This document shows, piece after piece, positions 1 through 12,969 of a stretch of DNA of 64,000 bases. Made by a program: the position numbers and the translations under genes. Under the pieces are notes generated by a model that was not told where the DNA came from, made no database searches, and saw only the letters and a program-made list of their open reading frames with translations. Source of the DNA: Straminergon stramineum (taxonomy: Eukaryota; Streptophyta; Bryopsida; Hypnales; Calliergonaceae); the NCBI GenBank assembly GCA_963920665.1, contig OY987267.1:4340001-4404000 (forward strand), in the 5' to 3' direction. Position 1 is the first letter of the stretch. Every line of letters begins with the position of its first letter.

Positions 1-659
1 TTTTGTTGTATCTTAGTTCTTAATTCTTACTTCTTCTTGCTTTTTGTTACATCTCACTTCTTGCTTCTTATTACCTCTGAGTACTTACCATCTTCTAATT
101 CTTGTTCCTTTCATCACCATTGTTATTCTTTCCTCTTATTTTTTTGAGATTTCTAAAGATATAGCGGTTATGAATTTTTCTTACCTTAAACTTATGCTTC
201 ATATTTTACGTTGCCTTAAATCTTTGAAGATTGAGCTATATTATTCATTCACTAAAAGTTAACCTCCTTCATTGCACATGTACTCATGTAGGCACTTAAA
301 GTTAGAATGAAGTTATCGGAGGCTACTCATAACACTAGAGAAGCAACTTCTTCATATTTTTGTAAAGAATATAGGTCCTAAAGCATGTAGGAATATACAT
401 TTACAAAGTGTCATTGTGATATATTTTGTTTTAGTGACTAATAATGCCATTGAAAAGAGTCTCATTTTTTTTTGCATTTTCTCTCTTCAATATGACTATC
501 TCTTGTGCATCTCAAAAATTATAAGTACTCATTTTTTATTGTATGAAATTGTTTATTTAATTGCTAAACCATGTTGATGCATGATTGCATCACCTCAAGT
601 CAATTTAGAATGTATGGAAAATGTGATTGTAGTTTATGACAAAAGCTACTATAAACCTC

Positions 660-1396
660 AATCACCCCAATTACAAATATCACTTGCGTGAGTCATATTT
701 TATAATATATCTTAGTCAAAATATGACTTGTTGTAGTTATATGATGCTCACAATTATACCAATAATGTGACTCTACACATTTAAAAATATGACTACATTC
801 AATCATAAAATTACTAGTAACATTCCATATGAACTACTACATGAGCCAAAAATATGACTTACATTAGTCATATTTCACATCAATAAAAAAATGACTCATG
901 AAAGTCATATTTCACATCAACCAAAAATATCACCCACTAGAGTCATTTTTACATCAACATATAGAGAATATGACTCCTTAGACTTATTTTTCATATCGAC
1001 AAAAAATATAAATTAGAGAAATCATATTCCACATCAGCCCAAAATATGACTACAAAAAGTGATATGTCACATCAACCAAAATATGACTCACCACAATCAT
1101 ATGTCACATAGGCTTTTTTTTCATTTGCCTGGACAGCTCAAGAAAAAGTCAAGCCTTCAAGAATAGTCAACGTATATGCCACTTAGGCAATAAATGTATA
1201 ATTGTACTCCGCAATACATATGAGTGCAAATATAAGTTATGTCCAAAGCGACTAGTCAGTAATGACTAGATTTAGTCATATTGCGTATCATGTACGGTAT
1301 TTTTAGCCTGAGTTATACTTTGAGATTTTACGACTCACTACAGTCACATTTTCCAATCATATTTTGTAGTCATAAAACATTTGTTTTCTTGTAGTG
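660..1396. mobile_element. CACTA (En/Spm-type) transposon end with subterminal repeat array
   Basis: The right edge, 1384-1396, reads TTTTCTTGTAGTG, the reverse complement of the CACTACAAGAAAA terminal motif of plant CACTA elements. Inside it lies a long run of degenerate units, each pairing AATATGACT with AGTCATATT, as expected for the subterminal repeats bound by CACTA transposases. The triplet after the end is TAT. The matching left terminus is not visible, so the element begins before the window, is truncated, or has a decayed left end. No transposase reading frame was found. The left limit given is only where the repeats become recognisable. Confidence 0.7.
848..1110. repeat. Tandem array of short imperfect palindromes
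   Basis: About six degenerate units of roughly 40-45 bp repeat the pattern 'CAxCxAAAATATGACT ... AGTCATATTTCACAT'. Each unit is itself a small inverted repeat. The copies differ at several positions, so the array is old. It is best read as the subterminal repeats of the CACTA element ending at 1396, not as a CRISPR array or a satellite. Confidence 0.7.
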
Positions 1397-1865
1397 TATA
1401 TATTTGTAGAGTCTCACTACAATATTCATTTTGTTAGGCTCTAGCCGAGTGTCAGAATACTGTGTCCAAATTAGGGATGCCTCGAGAAGCTGTAGACGAT
1501 ACTGCCGGAGCAACATAGGTAATCCAGATTCTACACACCACTTATTGTTTGCTCTTTGATATCCTTTACCAAATGATATTAAACATCAAAAGCCAATACT
1601 GCCGTTTTTTTGAGTTTTATATCGTATTGGCTTTGTAGCTATGGTACCTATCCACCAGGCCTTGTCACTTATTTTAGTGATTTTTTAAGTACTATTTTTT
1701 TGAAGTTTGAGGTTTGTTCTGTTGCAATTCTTCAACTTCCAATTGCGTATGCGGGTTTCTTTATGAATAGTGATTCACATTGGTTGTAGATCTCAAATTT
1801 AGTGACTATTTTCATCTTATATAAGTAATGCCTCCTAATTTTGTTTGTAGTTGTGTTTTTTGATA

Positions 1866-2072
1866 CTCCCTCCATCCCAAAATGATCTTACGGTTCCCCC
1901 CTAATATATTTGTCGCAAAATGATCTTTTGGTTGATCATTTTTGTTCTTGAAGATTCAGTGAATGGATAACAACTTCCTTGAAATACTTAGAAACGGGTT
2001 GAAATAACATTATTTTTAGCTTTTAACCCAAAGATTTTGTCCAACCAGAAGATCTTTTGGGGACAAAGGGAG
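1866..2072. mobile_element. Stowaway-like MITE, copy 1
   Basis: A 207-bp element starts CTCCCTCCATCCCAAAATGA and ends with GGGGACAAAGGGAG. TA is present on both sides (1864-1865 and 2073-2074), as expected for Tc1/mariner-type target duplication. CTCCCTCC termini are characteristic of Stowaway MITEs in plants. The arms hold the inverted words AATGATCTT and AAGATCTTTTGG. It has no coding capacity. A related copy is at 29201-29413. Confidence 0.75.
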
Positions 2073-2976
2073 TACTTATGAAATAGATATTATGTGGACT
2101 TTCAAATGGATTATATCACTCATCTTATTTGGGATTGCTTTATGCAGTTTATCGCTACTCATAATTTGTAGGACACTAGAGTTGTTGCAAGTGCACGAGC
2201 TGTAGAAATATATGGGCTTGAGATCCTAATGGATGGTATCCAAGTATTATCTCTCAGAATGATATGAAGTTTGAGTGTTTAGCTGCTATGAATGATGAAT
2301 TGCATAGCTTATCAATTCTCTTGTTGGGAAGTGTCTCTTAACGGTAAATGCCATCTCATGTTGACTTATAATTCTTTTGAACGTTTTTCAGAGTTCAGTA
2401 GGTACAGCTAAGTCTCCTCCTGTGAAAATAATATTTGGCTTGAGATGATTGACTAGGTTTTATGCACAGTGAACATCTTCACGGCTAAGTCCATTTGGTT
2501 TATTTAGTTCCAAGCCTAAGCTTCATGCATTACAAAGCATTTTTACGGCATGTCGTTCAAGTATTTCTTCTCGAAGCGGTCCTTGAATTCTATTTCAAAT
2601 TAGCGTTCTTGTTTGAGCTTGTACATTGACACAAAGAGTAGATATGCTAGCATTTATTCTACTTAAGTTATTTGTAATGATGGTATCTACAAGATGATCT
2701 TGATAATGTTATTAGGTTTCTAATGCTTGCTCGTGAGCCTATTATTCCAAGGATTGATAGACCATTCAAGGTTCTCCTCTGCCTTCTACATTGAATCCCC
2801 AACATTGTGTTTGGTAGGCCCATCTATGAGAAGCCCCATCATTGTACTCAAATCTGATGAATTCGAACCATAGAGACTTATTTTTGAGTTGTTCATGAAC
2901 AAAGAGATTGTATATAAGGGGCTGTCATCATTTGCTTAGTGTTTTTAAAGATGGGAGTGATTTGGCATGTGTACAT

Positions 2977-4105
2977 TGTCGCGCCCCTTAGTGACACTTA
3001 CCACCTTAAGTTCCCTTCCAATGCTTCTCAAGCACTTGATACTTGAGTGGCACCAAGAGTCACACTCTTCTAACACTGCACATGCCACGCACATCCAATG
3101 TTAGTCCCCAATTCCAACTCCTTGTGCTAAGTCTCAGTCATCGGGACTACTAGTACACACACACACCCATCATGACACCGGGGCATGTTACTTGGTAACA
3201 TGGGGCAGAACTTCCATCTTATTGTGTAAGGACCCATGGTGGCACTACTCACCATGGTCATAACCGCCCTTGAATGTAACACCAACTCCATACTAGACCT
3301 CTTGTGTATTTACTACTTTCCATTTCATCACTAATCAGGACTCATCATTCAGGACACCTCACATAGCCTAGCAAGGAGTGGGACTCCACCCAACCGGTGC
3401 CACGGGACACACCCAAGTGTCCCATGGTGCCTTGGAGTGGTGGTGACCCCACACCACCAACCTTGAATCACCGGGACTCACCAAGGCTCCAAGAGGGAGT
3501 GAAGAAGAAGACCAACCCCTCCTACAGTATTCTCTGTGGGATTCAGCAGACCCCCCCCCCTTGTATGTCAAAGGGGACTCCCAAAACCACTTTGGTTTTG
3601 GAAGACCACCCCGTTTCTCCCGATTCACACTAGTTTGGGACTCCCAAACTTCCACCCGGCATAACTTTGTGGTCCGGGATCCAAATCGCACATGCGACCC
3701 CATTTTTGACATTTACGCAATGCGTAGATGCCGATGGACTACTCACTTGCTCCATTTGGACAAGTACTCGCAAAGTTATCGCCCTCCAAAGATTCGGGAC
3801 ACTCTTGGCGCGGCCAGGGCACTCCAGGTGCGATCGGGACACCCCCAACTTTGAACGCTCATAACTTTTGACTCGCAAGTCCAAATCACGCGTTTTTTGA
3901 ACGGCTAGAAGTGTCTTCTCAAGACCTTTCCAAGCATGTATCACACGCCCCCAAATTCATCCGGATCAGAGCGCTAACACGCTCTGATCGCTCAGGACTC
4001 CTAGTCCCCCTCACCTCATCTCTTGCAAGGCTTGGGGAGTCACCCCCAATGTCCCCCTTGCTCACCAAGGTGGCACGGGCACGCCTTGTGATGAGGGTCG
4101 TGACA
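2977..4105. mobile_element. Solo LTR with 5-bp target-site duplication
   Basis: The 1129-bp segment begins TGTCGCGCCCC and ends GGGTCGTGACA, so it has the TG...CA ends and short inverted termini of an LTR. It is flanked by identical pentamers TACAT at 2972-2976 and 4106-4110. It is clearly richer in G+C than its surroundings. No primer-binding site, polypurine tract or gag/pol frame adjoins it, so it is a solo LTR left by unequal recombination. The short open frames inside it on both strands look incidental. Gypsy-type ancestry is likely but cannot be proved from the LTR alone. Confidence 0.8.
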
Positions 4106-4110
4106 TACAT

Positions 4111-7100
4111 TCTCTTCTATTTGTAGGTCTTACTTAGTATACTTTGTATAGTATACACTCAACCCTCCCACATTGCTCATGTCTTTTGGGAATTAAACTT
4201 GTGTAGTGGAATATATTGTTGCTTACAAAAGTCCCTAATATTTGGCCTTCAAGATTTGTCCTGTTGCAGACCCGTATTGTGTTGATATTGGAAGAGGGAA
4301 TAGTGGTTGTGTTCAAGGCACTTGTTGTCTTTGCACCGTGGAAAATCAATCTTACAAAGGTATCATTCAATTCTTGAATTCACTCATTGCTTAAATTTCT
4401 GGTCACTGAGATCATGGTGCTCAAATATCTCATACTTCTTCATTGGATTGGCAGATTGAAAGTTGTCCTGAAAGAAAGAGGCCACTACATTTGGTGGATG
4501 ATAGCAAAAAGGGAAGTGCCAAGTGTGTTCACCAACTTACGATTTCTTAGTGTAACATATATATTCACTTTAGAGTTAGGACAAAGAATAATCATTTTCT
4601 GTTCTTTATCTTCACGGATTACTCTAAGGTCCAGGTTTTATCTTCTTAAGCAAATTATGATGTGAATTGCACATTGATGATGTTGGGTTTTATGTGCAAA
4701 TATTTTGATTATCTTTTCTATATGGATTTTGAGGTCTCAATGGCTGATGTGTGGGTACAAAATGCCTTGGGGCATTTGCAGGTACATTGAAAGGCAGTAC
4801 ATTGTAGAAAGTTTGATTTGTCAAGAGATTATGAAATCAGGATTTCCCTTAGTATGTCATTTTTTTACTGTTTGCAACGCATGTGTAGTATTCGTTTATT
4901 TCTGTGGTGAGCCATTTGGGATATTTCAACGTTGACAGAATGAAGACTGTAATTGTTGACGATATTTTCTGCCAAGAATTGACGGTAGTAATGTGGTTTT
5001 CTAGTTGTGCAGGAATTTGTGATCTTCTTGAAGGTACTAGGTAGTTATCCTATGGATGTAAGTCCAATGCAAGCTTGAGACGGTTGTTCCTACAAGCAAA
5101 TTCAAGCTCAAGGTCATTCTGAGTAAAGTCTGTTGTGCACATTGCACAACAGTCATGCCGAACGATGTGTGCTATTAATTTTGTACGTGGTTTTCCTTTG
5201 TCGAGCTAGATGAGTATCAAAGAATACCCAATTGATAGGGCCTCTTGGGGATGTAGCTGCTGAATAATTAGTTGAGATCAAGTTGGGCATGTTGAGCATC
5301 TGACTATAATAATATTGAATTTAGGTACCCTACTTCATCAATAACTGCTCAAAGCGGCCTGATAATTATATGAAACGATTGTTGGTGTTGAAGTAGGGTA
5401 CTCTTCGACCTTGTGATGTAATTGTGAGGAAGAGGATGCATCAGCATTCCATGAAGGCAGAGTTTACTAGGATTGTATCTTTCTAGCCTTCAAATAGTAT
5501 CCATGTTGCTCTCTTCTTGGCGCCTAGTGAAGTAGGTGAGGATCAGTTGTCATTGAAGTGGTACTATCCTCCTTTCCTCAATTTTGCAGACTCTACGTTT
5601 GATTTCTTAGTTGTCGCATAATGTCAAAGTTTTGTCGTTCTTATTAGGAATTACGCATAGTTACGTAAATACTAGGAAACATGAATGGAACAGTTGCTAC
5701 AAGAGCTGCTCCTAATTGTGACCCATCTTAACGCCAACGCCTCGATATTCTTGCCATAAATCTACACCATATGTTCACAAGAGTTTAGGGTTGATTTCGG
5801 ATACACCCATTTTGAGCACCTTGAGAATTGTTAGTTTATTTTTTCATACTTTATTCACAAAATGCATATCAAAGAAATCTCAAATCTTCTTGCAGAAGAC
5901 AATAGGCCATGTGGTTGTTGAAAAATTATTGGTTTGAATTAATTGTGTATGAAATTGACCTCAATATAAGGTTTGTACCTAAAATTTGATTCCATTTATG
6001 GATCCAATAGAATTTAAGGATGTAAATGTTAAATTCAAACAAGTGTCTTAGACAGACATGATGACAATCTTTGATGATGTGTATATATTGAATTTGAAAA
6101 TGTATAGAACATTAAGTATTATGAAAAGGAAATTGATAACTGAAATAATAAGAATTATATTCAATGCTTAGAATGTCCTAATTATGTATACTAGCATCCT
6201 TAAAAGAAATCATTTGAATGACTTTTTGTGGTTAGTGTTTTACTATAAGGACATCTTCAATGGTATTAGCAAACAAGCTTGCCAAATATATCTCTAGCTT
6301 TTCAATGCTTTATAGTTTATAGTTAGAACTTGAAATGACTATCATTGAAAGCACATCCCAAAGTATTTTGAATAAGGACAAGAAACTCAAATTTAGACAC
6401 TAGACCATCAAAATCAAACTCAAAATGAAAAAATTATGGAAGCCTTGATAAATCACATGTAACCCATTGTTGTTGCAATGGTGTTGCGAGGTTTTGCTAC
6501 CTATCTAGAAAAGCATAGGGCTTCTAGTGTAATAGATGTTATCAATAGGAAAAGAATGATAATGACCATGAAAACTCTAAAACCAACACCATCCCATTCA
6601 TAATGACGAATTATAACCTCTATCCACTTATATTCACTTTAGATAAACATAACTTTGCTATTGCTTTAGCAAATTCACTTTCACTCACAAACCTCAAGAA
6701 AACCCAAAAATTAAAGCAATGCTCACTAGAACACAAAAAATAAAAGCAACTTCCAATAATACAATTTCAACACTTAATGATAAATATATTTCACCTCTAA
6801 AAAGATTATCCCTAATGAAAGAAGCCAAGCACTTTAAGTGCCTACAGAAGGAACTTATCGCTACAAACAATATCAGACAATTGTCCTATCTTTTTACCAA
6901 CAAATCAAATAGTCCCCAACCTTCAACTACCACTCAATAAGCCTAACCACCTTCCTATTTGGAACCAATATAATTTTAGTACGAGGCCCATCTTTTAACT
7001 AATCAATGTCCCACATCACAACAAAGACCAATCATTAGTCAATAGGAGACTTTGTGAAGGCTTACATGATGAGAAATTATAGTTTTTCATTTATTTTTTT

Positions 7101-9850
7101 CACACATGCTTGAATACATTTTTCCACAATGACATTGAATATTATCTCATTGTGGTGTTTTTCACTTTTCTAGACAAGTAAATGCAATATGGATCATCAT
7201 AAAGTGAATTTTGAAACCAACTACACAAAATAGTGAAATTAGATTGCCTCACCTATTTAAGGAAAGTTCCATTACAAACCATCATAGTCAAAAAATATTT
7301 CAAAAAATATTTCCATTTGTACACAAAGAGGTTCCTAAGTTCTAATTACTACAAGCCCTATTTCAAAAGTAAGGCATTCTAAAACAATAACTATATATTT
7401 ATCAGGTGTCAAATGTTAAGAAATTAGTGTGGGGCAAACTATTTTCACTATTTAATGAAGATCCTATCAAAAACTTTTACTGCATACCATAAAAATGATC
7501 TTTTTTCAGTGAGTGCAACTAAATGAAATGAAATCCATAAATGTAGCTATTAGTTTTATGCTCCAATTTGAAAGATTATAAAATCTTTGAAATTGAACAT
7601 TTTATTGGAATGTACACTATGGATATAATTTCGTGATGTGTTAATTTTCTGGTCGTAAAAACATGCAATAAATGCTTTTAAAGTAGTCTACTCTTATTGC
7701 GACCATCTTCTTCAAATAGCACAATAGGCCCCTGTAAAATGGACAGTCAATGGTTCTAAAATGGATTGCCACAAATTTTAAAGCAAAATTAAGATTTGTT
7801 AGGATATGATTTATACTTTGCCAATGCATGGAATAAGAGTTAGAGAGGGTCCATTTCAAAGCCACAATATGTCCACTTCCTTTTTCTCAATGAAAATTGA
7901 TTGCCCAATTGCCTTCTTACAAATGGTAAGAGAAATTAGGGTCCATTTAAGTTTAGTAATGGTTGCATTTAAGAACCTTATATATTACTTTTTGAATGTT
8001 GCAGTGCTTGTTTTGGTCAAGCCATATCTTTTTTCAGACTCTATGTGTGGTTTTTGCAAGGCTTATGATCACAAATAGGTGCCTACCACATGATTCTTTG
8101 AAAATTCATAAGTAATTCAAAAATGCTCCAAAAAATATGAAACCACTTGGGTTAGATTCCACATCAATTTTTCTTCAAGTGAAAAATAAAGAAAAATAAT
8201 TTCGTGCATCAAAGAACAATCAAAAAGGCCGACCAGCCCTTAAACGGTCGCTTTAAGAGCATACTACCATACTCCATGATGTTCTCAACTATCCAGTACT
8301 TCTAAAGAGAAAATATCAGATTTTTCGAAAATATTAAGTTCAATGTTAACTTTCTTTTCACTCTTTCTAATTTTAAAACAGAATCAAAATCATGCCGATT
8401 GCACCAGAAGATCCCGTCATAGTCCACGTTTCAAATGCGAAGTCCCTAAGATTTCACCGTTTGGATATCAAATCAAAAATTTGCTCGCTACACATGAGAT
8501 GACCAAGGAGCTCAAAAATGGCCTTGGCCTTGGGCATTGGCCATTTTGGGGTTAAGCATTACACAGCCGACTCAGGGACACATCCACGCCCTTCAGGGCC
8601 TCTCCAATTATCTCCGGGAATACGATTCCTGTAACACCTACATAGACATGTGTGGCGAAACTGCAAAACTAAAGAATCTGCGACCACTCACAATAGAAAC
8701 TCCAAAAACTACACAACCAACACACTGCACAACATTGGCCTCCACCACAAATTATGCTTCTCAAAGAGTATAGTACCACCTGGTCCCTAAACCTGTTTAG
8801 AATCTACTCATACTCTGATCATCATGCACTTCGTAACCATGTAGCCTGCATAATTTTTCTAAACAACGAACTTCTCAAAGAATAAGGTGGCACCAGACAA
8901 CATTCCAATTCTACAGAAACTGAAGAAACCTCCACCCCTTCAAAAAAAAAGAGAAACTTCTACAGATAAAAAAACTACAATAAAAAAAGAAACAGATCAC
9001 ATTAAATGCTGCAGCTATTTTTAGGCTCAGTCATCTACTATGAATTGTCCTAAACCATAAACTAACAGCTAACAGCAGGCCACTCCGCCGCCAACGGACC
9101 GATCAGCTGCCTCCCAACCGCGACTCCTTCCTCCGGACGTTCCAGCAACATGGCAACGTAGTCAAAATCCTGCCTCTTTTACTTCATAAAACTAGGTCGA
9201 TCCACCTGTGTCACACGACCACATCAAATCGTCAGAACCCGACCCAGACTAAGCTTGCCAAACACCATCCACTCCGACAATGAATGCCCATGCCATCATC
9301 AAAATCCTATCTACCCCCTTAAGACTACAACCACATCTATCACATCACCACGGGATAGTTCACACAGACCACAACCATGCCCCTCATTTGCAACGCTACC
9401 ACTGGGCACCTACATTTCCTAAACCGCACCACTGTATAAAGATCTACCACCACACATCCGACACGTTATTTCCATCAGTCCCCCTTCTGACTTTCTATAT
9501 ATTAAAAACCCTCCAGGAATGACTCCCCCCCGTACCCACCACAACTCTTCATCTATTTACACCAAGCACGGATTCTGACCAGTAAGCCGCTATCCTTTCT
9601 GCCCTTCTCCACACCAACAAGACCTAGAAACACACGCACCATATCCAAGACTGCTAACCACCCAACCACATTCCAACTCCAGCCTCCCCACACTCCACAC
9701 TGCCCCTCAAGCACAAACAAAACACGCACGACTGACCACACACTCCACATTGCCAGCTAAAGCTACAACTACAATAGTTTCCATAAATAAGCAAAGGACC
9801 TTATCAACATCTGCTGCCCTCTAAGCCTCGTACGCAACCAAATGCAGTGA
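4111..9850. other. Intergenic DNA without a recognisable gene
   Basis: AT-rich sequence with scattered stop codons in all frames. At 4387-5250 there are faint protein-like stretches (for example FIFTDYSK near 4608) that may be remnants of a retroelement integrase, too broken to assign. From about 8200 to 9850 the composition becomes C-rich on the plus strand; the part nearest 9850 should contain the 3' UTR of the hnRNP gene transcribed leftwards. No RNA gene was recognised. Confidence 0.5.
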
Positions 9851-11709
9851 CTAGCCAGTGCGGTCACCAGCGGCAGGGTAGGGCCTGAATCTGGCATCAG
9901 GACCTCGCTGTGTCTGTCTGCCTGCCACACCATATCCCCCACCATAGCCTGACGTCCCGTTCACCGCTCCGTCCGCAGACGCCCCTCCGCCCACGCCGAA
10001 ACCCCCTCCCGTCCCGCCTCCCACCGATCCCGTCGCCGCCGAATTATACGAGTCCGTCCCCGAAGATCTCCAGGTGTTGTCGGCGTATCCCGAGTAGGCA
10101 TCCCCGTACCCTCCCCCGTAGCTCCCGCTCCCCGTCCCCGCCGCGCTCGTCCCGTATCCCCCCGCGCTCGATCCGTACTGACTCCCCCGTCCGCCATACC
10201 CACCCGAAGATCCGTACCCTGCGTCGCTGCTTCCGTAACCGTAACCCCCGCTCCCATAGCCCGAGCTCACTGCAGCCCCAGTGCCGCTCCCAGTAGTGCC
10301 CCAAGCCGCATTGCCGTACCCCGTCATGCTCGAGTTCCCGCTGCCCCCGTAGCCCGTGGAGCTCGCGCCGGTACCGTACCCAGCACCTCCGCTTCCCCAC
10401 GCACTCCTTCCCCCGCCGGGCGCGCTGCCATACCCCGCACTACCTGCACCCCCGCTGCCGTAGCCTGCAGCGCTGCCGTAACCACCCGCGCCCGGCGCGC
10501 TCCCGTAGCCTGCACTCCCGTACCCTCCCGCGGCGTTGCCATAGCCCACGCTGCTGCCATAAGCGCTGCCGCCGTAGCCGCCGTTCATGCCTGCGCCGTA
10601 ACCCCCGCTGCTCCCGAAGCCCGCACCGCCGTAGCCAGCCGCGCCGTAGCCCGGGTACCCCCCGCGCCCGCCCGGGCTCGGGCCGTAGCGACTGTCGCCG
10701 CGGCCGCCGTAGCCACTGCCCCCGCCGGGACTCCCTCCGCCGTAGCCCCCGCCCTGGCTGTACCCCGATCCGTAGTTGCCTCCTCCACGCCCGCCTCCGC
10801 CGAAGCCTCCCGTGGCCCGCCCACCCGACCCTGCACTCAGCTCCTTCGGGATGGCCTTCTTGACCTCCACCATCTTGTCGTTGAGCTCGTGGAACGACTT
10901 TTGGATCACGTTCTCAACTGCATCCTCAGAATCAAACGTGATGAAGCCAAAGCCCCGAGGCCTTTGAGTATTGTGGTCATACATAACAACCACATCTGTA
11001 ATAGACCCAAACTGCTCGAAATACTTTTTGAAGTCATCCTCTGTAACGGTCGAGGCTAAGCCCCCCACAAATATCTTCTTTGTCCTAGTCTGAGACGTTG
11101 CTGGCCCTTGGCCACCCCCGCTGTTGCTCCTAGGCATATTCTGCTGCTCATCCCTCGGCACAGCTTTTTTCGCTTCCACCTAGATTGAGAAAAAAGATTT
11201 AAGCAAGACAGGCTACACTAGTTATATAACTGCCGCGGGCTCCAGACACCGACCGACTGACACATCCTCATGCACCAACACCACACCACACGCACGGACT
11301 CACTCCACCAGTAACTTCTCGCGCTCATCGCAGCATGCATCCCTCGTTCTCTCACCCTCACCCTCACCTAGTTCGTCGCTGGCCTCTCTGCTGTCCCTGT
11401 TCCGCTCTACAGCGACACACGCAGTCCTCACCCACACCAGCGAAAAGCCTACGACCTACGTTACGGGGTCCCAAGAACATTACTCACCGTTCTTCCGTCG
11501 ATGGTATGCTTCTCGCCTGCCACGCGATCCGCCACGCTGGGGTCCGCGAAGATGACAAAGCCGAAGCCGCGCGCGCGTCCCGTGGCGCGGTCCTTCATAA
11601 TAACCGTCTCCGCGACCTCCCCGTACGACTTGAAATAATCTCGCAGCTTCTCCTCCGTGGTCTCCCACGAGATCCCTCCGATGAAGAGCTTGCCCTGATC
11701 GGAGTCCAT
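9851..11709 (-). CDS. hnRNP A/B-like RNA-binding protein, two RRMs and a Gly/Tyr/Ser-rich tail
   Basis: Two exons, 11709-11488 and 11179-9851, joined over a 308-bp phase-0 GT-AG intron, encode about 516 aa. The start is the ATG at 11709, which gives the family's short N-terminus MDSDQGKLFIGG. RRM1 (about residues 7-82) has RNP2 LFIGGI at 8-13 and RNP1 RGFGFVIF at 47-54. RRM2 (about 110-187) has RNP2 IFVGGL at 110-115 and RNP1 RGFGFITF at 149-156. From about 190 to the end the chain is a low-complexity tail of GYG, GSG and YGS repeats, closing with RFRPYP. Such plant proteins bind RNA in the nucleus and cytoplasm and act in splicing, 3'-end choice or mRNA stability; the tail is of the phase-separating kind. 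The GC-rich tail repeats produce long spurious frames on both strands. Family is certain, exact ortholog is not. Confidence 0.95.
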
Positions 11710-12114
11710 GGCGTCCCCTTCCCCGTCCAGCGTGCCTGGCGGATCGCCCGACGTCGGAACTACGACTGCGCTCGGGACGCGATCGAGGCTCACCACGCAG
11801 GCTACTCCACACGGCTCAGCAAATGCAATCAAGCTCGGCAACCACAGCAATAACAGAAACTGACACAGACACAGACACAAGGGGAAGACGAATGCAGGCG
11901 ACAACCCCCATCCGACGCGCGTACCAGAGGCCGCGGTGGGGCGGGGAGGAACGGGATCCTGCGCTAGGGTTACAACTTCCAAGGAGAGCAAAAACACAAA
12001 AGGGACGGAGAAATGGAGCCCAACCAAAGGCAAAGGCAATGGGGGGAGGACCAAGGCCTGCCAGCGGGGAAGGCGACGACGGGACTGGCCAAGAACCGGC
12101 AACTTCTGTCCGTT

Positions 12115-12161
12115 GGTCGGTCGGTCGGTCGGTCCGTCCGTCCGTCCGTCCGTCCGTCCGG
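12115..12161. repeat. GGTC/CGTC tetranucleotide microsatellite
   Basis: About five GGTC units run directly into about seven GTCC units. The tract lies some 400 bp upstream of the hnRNP start codon, in its promoter or 5' UTR. On the transcribed strand it reads GGAC/GACC repeats. It marks the edge of the GC-rich island; sequence beyond about 12.2 kb drops sharply into AT-rich DNA. Confidence 0.9.
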
Positions 12162-12969
12162 TTGCTGCTGCCTCTCACGGTTCACCTCGTTCATTTGGGT
12201 CAGTTAGGGCCATTTCAAAATAAATCTCTACTTTCCCTCAAATGGAAGTAGGCTTTTTTCTTAAATAAAAAATAAAAAATATATCAAAAGAAATAAATCC
12301 GTTTCTATTTACTGGAATCCAGTAATTCTAAAATCTTGTTATAAATTTTTGTAAGTTTTTGCTTATATCTTTAATCTATACAACTATTAATAGTTTGTAT
12401 GTTTATTTCATCAAATTGGATAAGTGATAAGGTCATTTTCTTAAGATTCAAAATTTGATTGGGATGAATGAGAAGGTATTTGAACAAAACACTAAATTGA
12501 AGCACTTCTCTCAATTTGAATATGGATGTCAAAGCACTTTGGGTGTGTGTGTGTTAAAATATACACAAAGCCGCCAATTTTGGAATGAAAAAATTCATAA
12601 AAGCAATTGAAAAGTAGAATGAATGGATGAGAGAGATGAACTTTGTTACAATATAGTACTTAAGGAAGCAAGAGGGGTGCAACTCTTTAACATTGCAATG
12701 TGGTTGGTCTATCTACTAATTCTTACTATGACCCGCTTACTCTTATTTGTCTTGAATATTAAAACTTGTCTCAAGACTAAATTATTTATTTTTGGTAAGA
12801 AAATATCCATTGGAAGTTTGAGACTTTAACATTAGGGTGAGGGTCTCATGTGGTGTTGTGAAGCTCAATCAAAATATATTCCATTGTGATTTTGACTATA
12901 ATTCTTAATTTTCATTTAAATAGAAAGGGGTTGATTGATAATCTAAAATTGAAAGTTGCGTGATGCTAT

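Noticed and set aside
848..1110. Regularly spaced palindromic repeats resembling a CRISPR array
   Set aside because: The units are degenerate, have no unique spacers of fixed length, lie in a plant nuclear genome and adjoin a CACTA terminus.
3368..4126. Overlapping open frames on both strands
   Set aside because: They lie within the solo LTR, show no domain and result from its higher GC content.
4387..5250. Possible copia-like integrase remnant
   Set aside because: Only short phrases such as FIFTDYSK appear, with stops and frameshifts between; no catalytic residues or ends could be aligned.
9910..10836. Several long frames on both strands over the hnRNP tail
   Set aside because: They are shadows of the GC-rich Gly/Ser/Tyr repeat coding sequence, with Arg/Pro/Ala-rich meaningless translations.
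11461..12102. 213-codon minus-strand frame extending the hnRNP N-terminus
   Set aside because: The extension upstream of the ATG at 11709 is Leu/Pro-rich and unlike any hnRNP, and the C-terminal end reads through the splice donor. The short MDSDQGKLFIGG start matches the family.
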